Part shown: positions 62,876 through 64,000 of the stretch, in pieces
Layout of the letters: every line of letters begins with the position of its first letter
How positions within the stretch are numbered: the first letter of the stretch is position 1
Assembly (NCBI RefSeq): GCF_024198175.1
Contig: NZ_JAJVKV010000004.1
Location: forward strand, 310,001-374,000
Direction: 5' to 3'
Length of the DNA: 64,000 nucleotides
DNA from: Pyxidicoccus xibeiensis
GTDB taxonomy: Bacteria > Myxococcota > Myxococcia > Myxococcales > Myxococcaceae
Translations under genes and position numbers: made by a program
Notes under the pieces: model-generated
Seen by the model: only the letters and a program-made list of their open reading frames with translations
What the model was told of the DNA's origin: nothing
Databases searched by the model: none

Positions 62876-63927
62876 GACACCGGAGGCGCCAGCCGCGCCC
62901 AGCGTCGCAGCGACGGTGCGAGCCTGGGGAAGGACAGCCCCGCGCCGCGCCAGGCGAAGTCCCGCAGGCCGTCCAGCGCCGCCCACGTGGCGTGGAAGCG
63001 CGTGTAGTCGAGCGCACCATCCCGCTCGCCCCAGCTTCCGTCCCGGTTCTGCGTCTCCACCAGGAAGCCGATGCCCGCGGCGACGTGCGGGTCCTCGTTG
63101 TCCAGGCCGAAGGCTCGCAGCGAGTCCAGGAACTCTCCCACCATGTCCGGGTCTCCTACCTCCAGCGCCGCCTCCAGGTGCGTGGTGAGGTACTCGAACT
63201 CGTGCGGCAGCAGGCGCGGGTCCAGCAGCCACACCCCGTAGTCATTCAGCGTGTAGACGACGTGCGAGATGGCGTAGGCCGAGTCGTAGAAGCCCCCGAC
63301 GCCCCGGCGCGGATGCGCGTAGCCGCGCATGTGCGGCAGCCAGCGCATCATCCGCTCATAGCGCACGCCGAAGGGCACGCCGTTGCGGTCTCCACAGAAG
63401 GCCGCGGTGAGCGAGATGGTCCACAGCCGCAGCGGGCTCATGCGCGACAGGCGGGCACGGCACTCCGGATTCACGCAGCGCCGTCGCCCTCGCGGATTGG
63501 ACCAGCCACAGGCGCAGGTCTCCGGGACGTTCGTGGGCGGCGGCTCGTGGTTCGGGTCGAACCAGAGGTAGTCGGACGCGGGGAAGCGCCGCGACAGGGC
63601 CAGCAGCTCCCGCTTCAGCCGGGGGAAGCGCAGCCCCAGGCGCTCGGCGGCGCCGTACGCGTGCACCAGCTCCGAGACGGTGTCCGCGTCGTGCGCCTCC
63701 ACCTGGCCCGGCCAGTACGCCTGCCACGCACGGAAGCTGCGCAGCGCGAGCTGCCGCGTGTACGCACGCACCGTGGCGTCCCGCGACGTCGTCGCCATGA
63801 AGCTCAGCGAGTAGAGGAGCGCGCTGCCAAACGCCGCGAGCCGCTCGGGCCGGCGCGTCTCCCGCTCGAGGAAGGCGAGCCCGCGGTACAGCGCGCGGTC
63901 CCTCGCCATCAGCAGCGAACGCTTCAT
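62872..63927 (-). CDS. Alpha/alpha-toroid (prenyltransferase/squalene-cyclase-like repeat) protein with zinc ribbon
   Basis: The 351-residue protein opens at ATG 63927 (MKRSLLMARDRALYRGLAFL). A zinc-ribbon-like CACGWSNPRGRRRCVNPEC sits at residues ~139-157. The C-terminal half has a toroid repeat GFLVETQNRDGSWGERDG followed by FHATWAALDGLRDFAW, like QW motifs of terpene cyclases, but no DXDD or other catalytic acid motif is visible. It is coupled by a 4-bp overlap to the YkgJ-type gene, so the two work together. Confidence 0.72.
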   Translation of the reverse strand: MKRSLLMARDRALYRGLAFLERETRRPERLAAFGSALLYSLSFMATTSRDATVRAYTRQLALRSFRAWQAYWPGQVEAHDADTVSELVHAYGAAERLGLRFPRLKRELLALSRRFPASDYLWFDPNHEPPPTNVPETCACGWSNPRGRRRCVNPECRARLSRMSPLRLWTISLTAAFCGDRNGVPFGVRYERMMRWLPHMRGYAHPRRGVGGFYDSAYAISHVVYTLNDYGVWLLDPRLLPHEFEYLTTHLEAALEVGDPDMVGEFLDSLRAFGLDNEDPHVAAGIGFLVETQNRDGSWGERDGALDYTRFHATWAALDGLRDFAWRGAGLSFPRLAPSLRRWARLAPPVS

Positions 63928-64000
63928 GAGTGTCCTGCCACGAGCCGTTCCCCCCGGGAGTGCGCGATGGCGCGTTTGACTCGTACGGTGCGAAGCCTAT
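63924..64000 (-). CDS. Possible C-terminal end of an upstream gene
   Basis: A frame open to the window edge ends RLRTVRVKRAIAHSRGERLV then AGHS* at 63924-63926, overlapping the start codon of the next gene in the ATGA manner seen between other genes of this operon. Only 25 codons are visible and codon bias is moderate, so this could be chance. Confidence 0.3.
   Translation of the reverse strand, partial: RLRTVRVKRAIAHSRGERLVAGHS

Overview
The window is high-G+C DNA (roughly two thirds G+C by eye) with dense, GC3-rich coding on both strands. Several traits point to a myxobacterium of the Myxococcus/Corallococcus/Pyxidicoccus type: many short lipoproteins, an Hanks-type kinase fused to a Cys-rich tail, a remnant of a SitA/SitI toxin-immunity pair, a MYXO-CTERM-like sorting tail, a DUF4388 response regulator, duplicated-orphan ABC permeases of the ADOP type, and extragenic tandem arrays. 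No rRNA, tRNA or CRISPR array was recognised.

Region 1 (1-8.4 kb): a PadR regulator with an ADOP permease, then a two-gene Septu-like defence cassette (PtuA-type ATPase and PtuB-type HNH nuclease, 3164-5204). The cassette lies between two imperfect direct repeats of about 115 bp. The right-hand repeat runs into a truncated sitI-like immunity gene that follows the 3' remnant of a sitA-like toxin gene. A second ADOP permease follows.

Region 2 (8.6-27.7 kb): an accessory region with visible rearrangement. It has a class-III aminotransferase facing a VOC protein and a haem-oxygenase-like diiron protein; lipoproteins and beta-propeller-like secreted proteins; an active-looking kinase (12733-14169); and a pseudokinase (19863-21164). 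A 1.15-kb segment of the pseudokinase locus is repeated at 25361-26514. The 3' end and the 5' leader of a second copy of the active kinase sit about 4 kb apart (22643-23147 and 27161-27280), with an amidohydrolase, an orphan Tdi1-type immunity gene, the truncated pseudokinase copy and a small lipoprotein between them. Broken genes (IS630-like, GST) add to the picture.

Region 3 (27.7-38.2 kb): ordinary regulatory and metabolic genes (AraC, lactonase-like lipoprotein, aldo/keto reductase divergent from LysR), secreted proteins of unknown role, and a response regulator with a DUF4388 output domain.

Region 4 (38.2-47 kb): a methyltransferase, HAD-UbiA fusion, DprE1-like oxidase and DprE2-like SDR in one tight run. 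This is the gene set used elsewhere to make polyprenyl-phospho-arabinofuranose. It converges on a lysyl-PG-synthase-like protein, which is divergent from a coupled operon of an unknown protein, a PlsC-like acyltransferase and a HemN-like radical SAM protein.

Region 5 (47-64 kb): a hairpin tandem array, two Uma2 genes, a DoxX-like membrane protein, an MBL-fold lipoprotein and a cyclic-nucleotide-sensor/thioredoxin-reductase fusion lacking the redox CxxC. Then comes a type III polyketide cluster on the minus strand (PKS, ICMT-type methyltransferase, ACP, fatty acyl-AMP ligase, FAD oxidoreductase), interrupted by eight copies of a 71-bp repeat. Last are glgC and a coupled pair of unknown-function genes (YkgJ-type Cys cluster protein and alpha/alpha-toroid protein).

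All calls come from reading the sequence; no database search was run. Family names are recognised from motifs.
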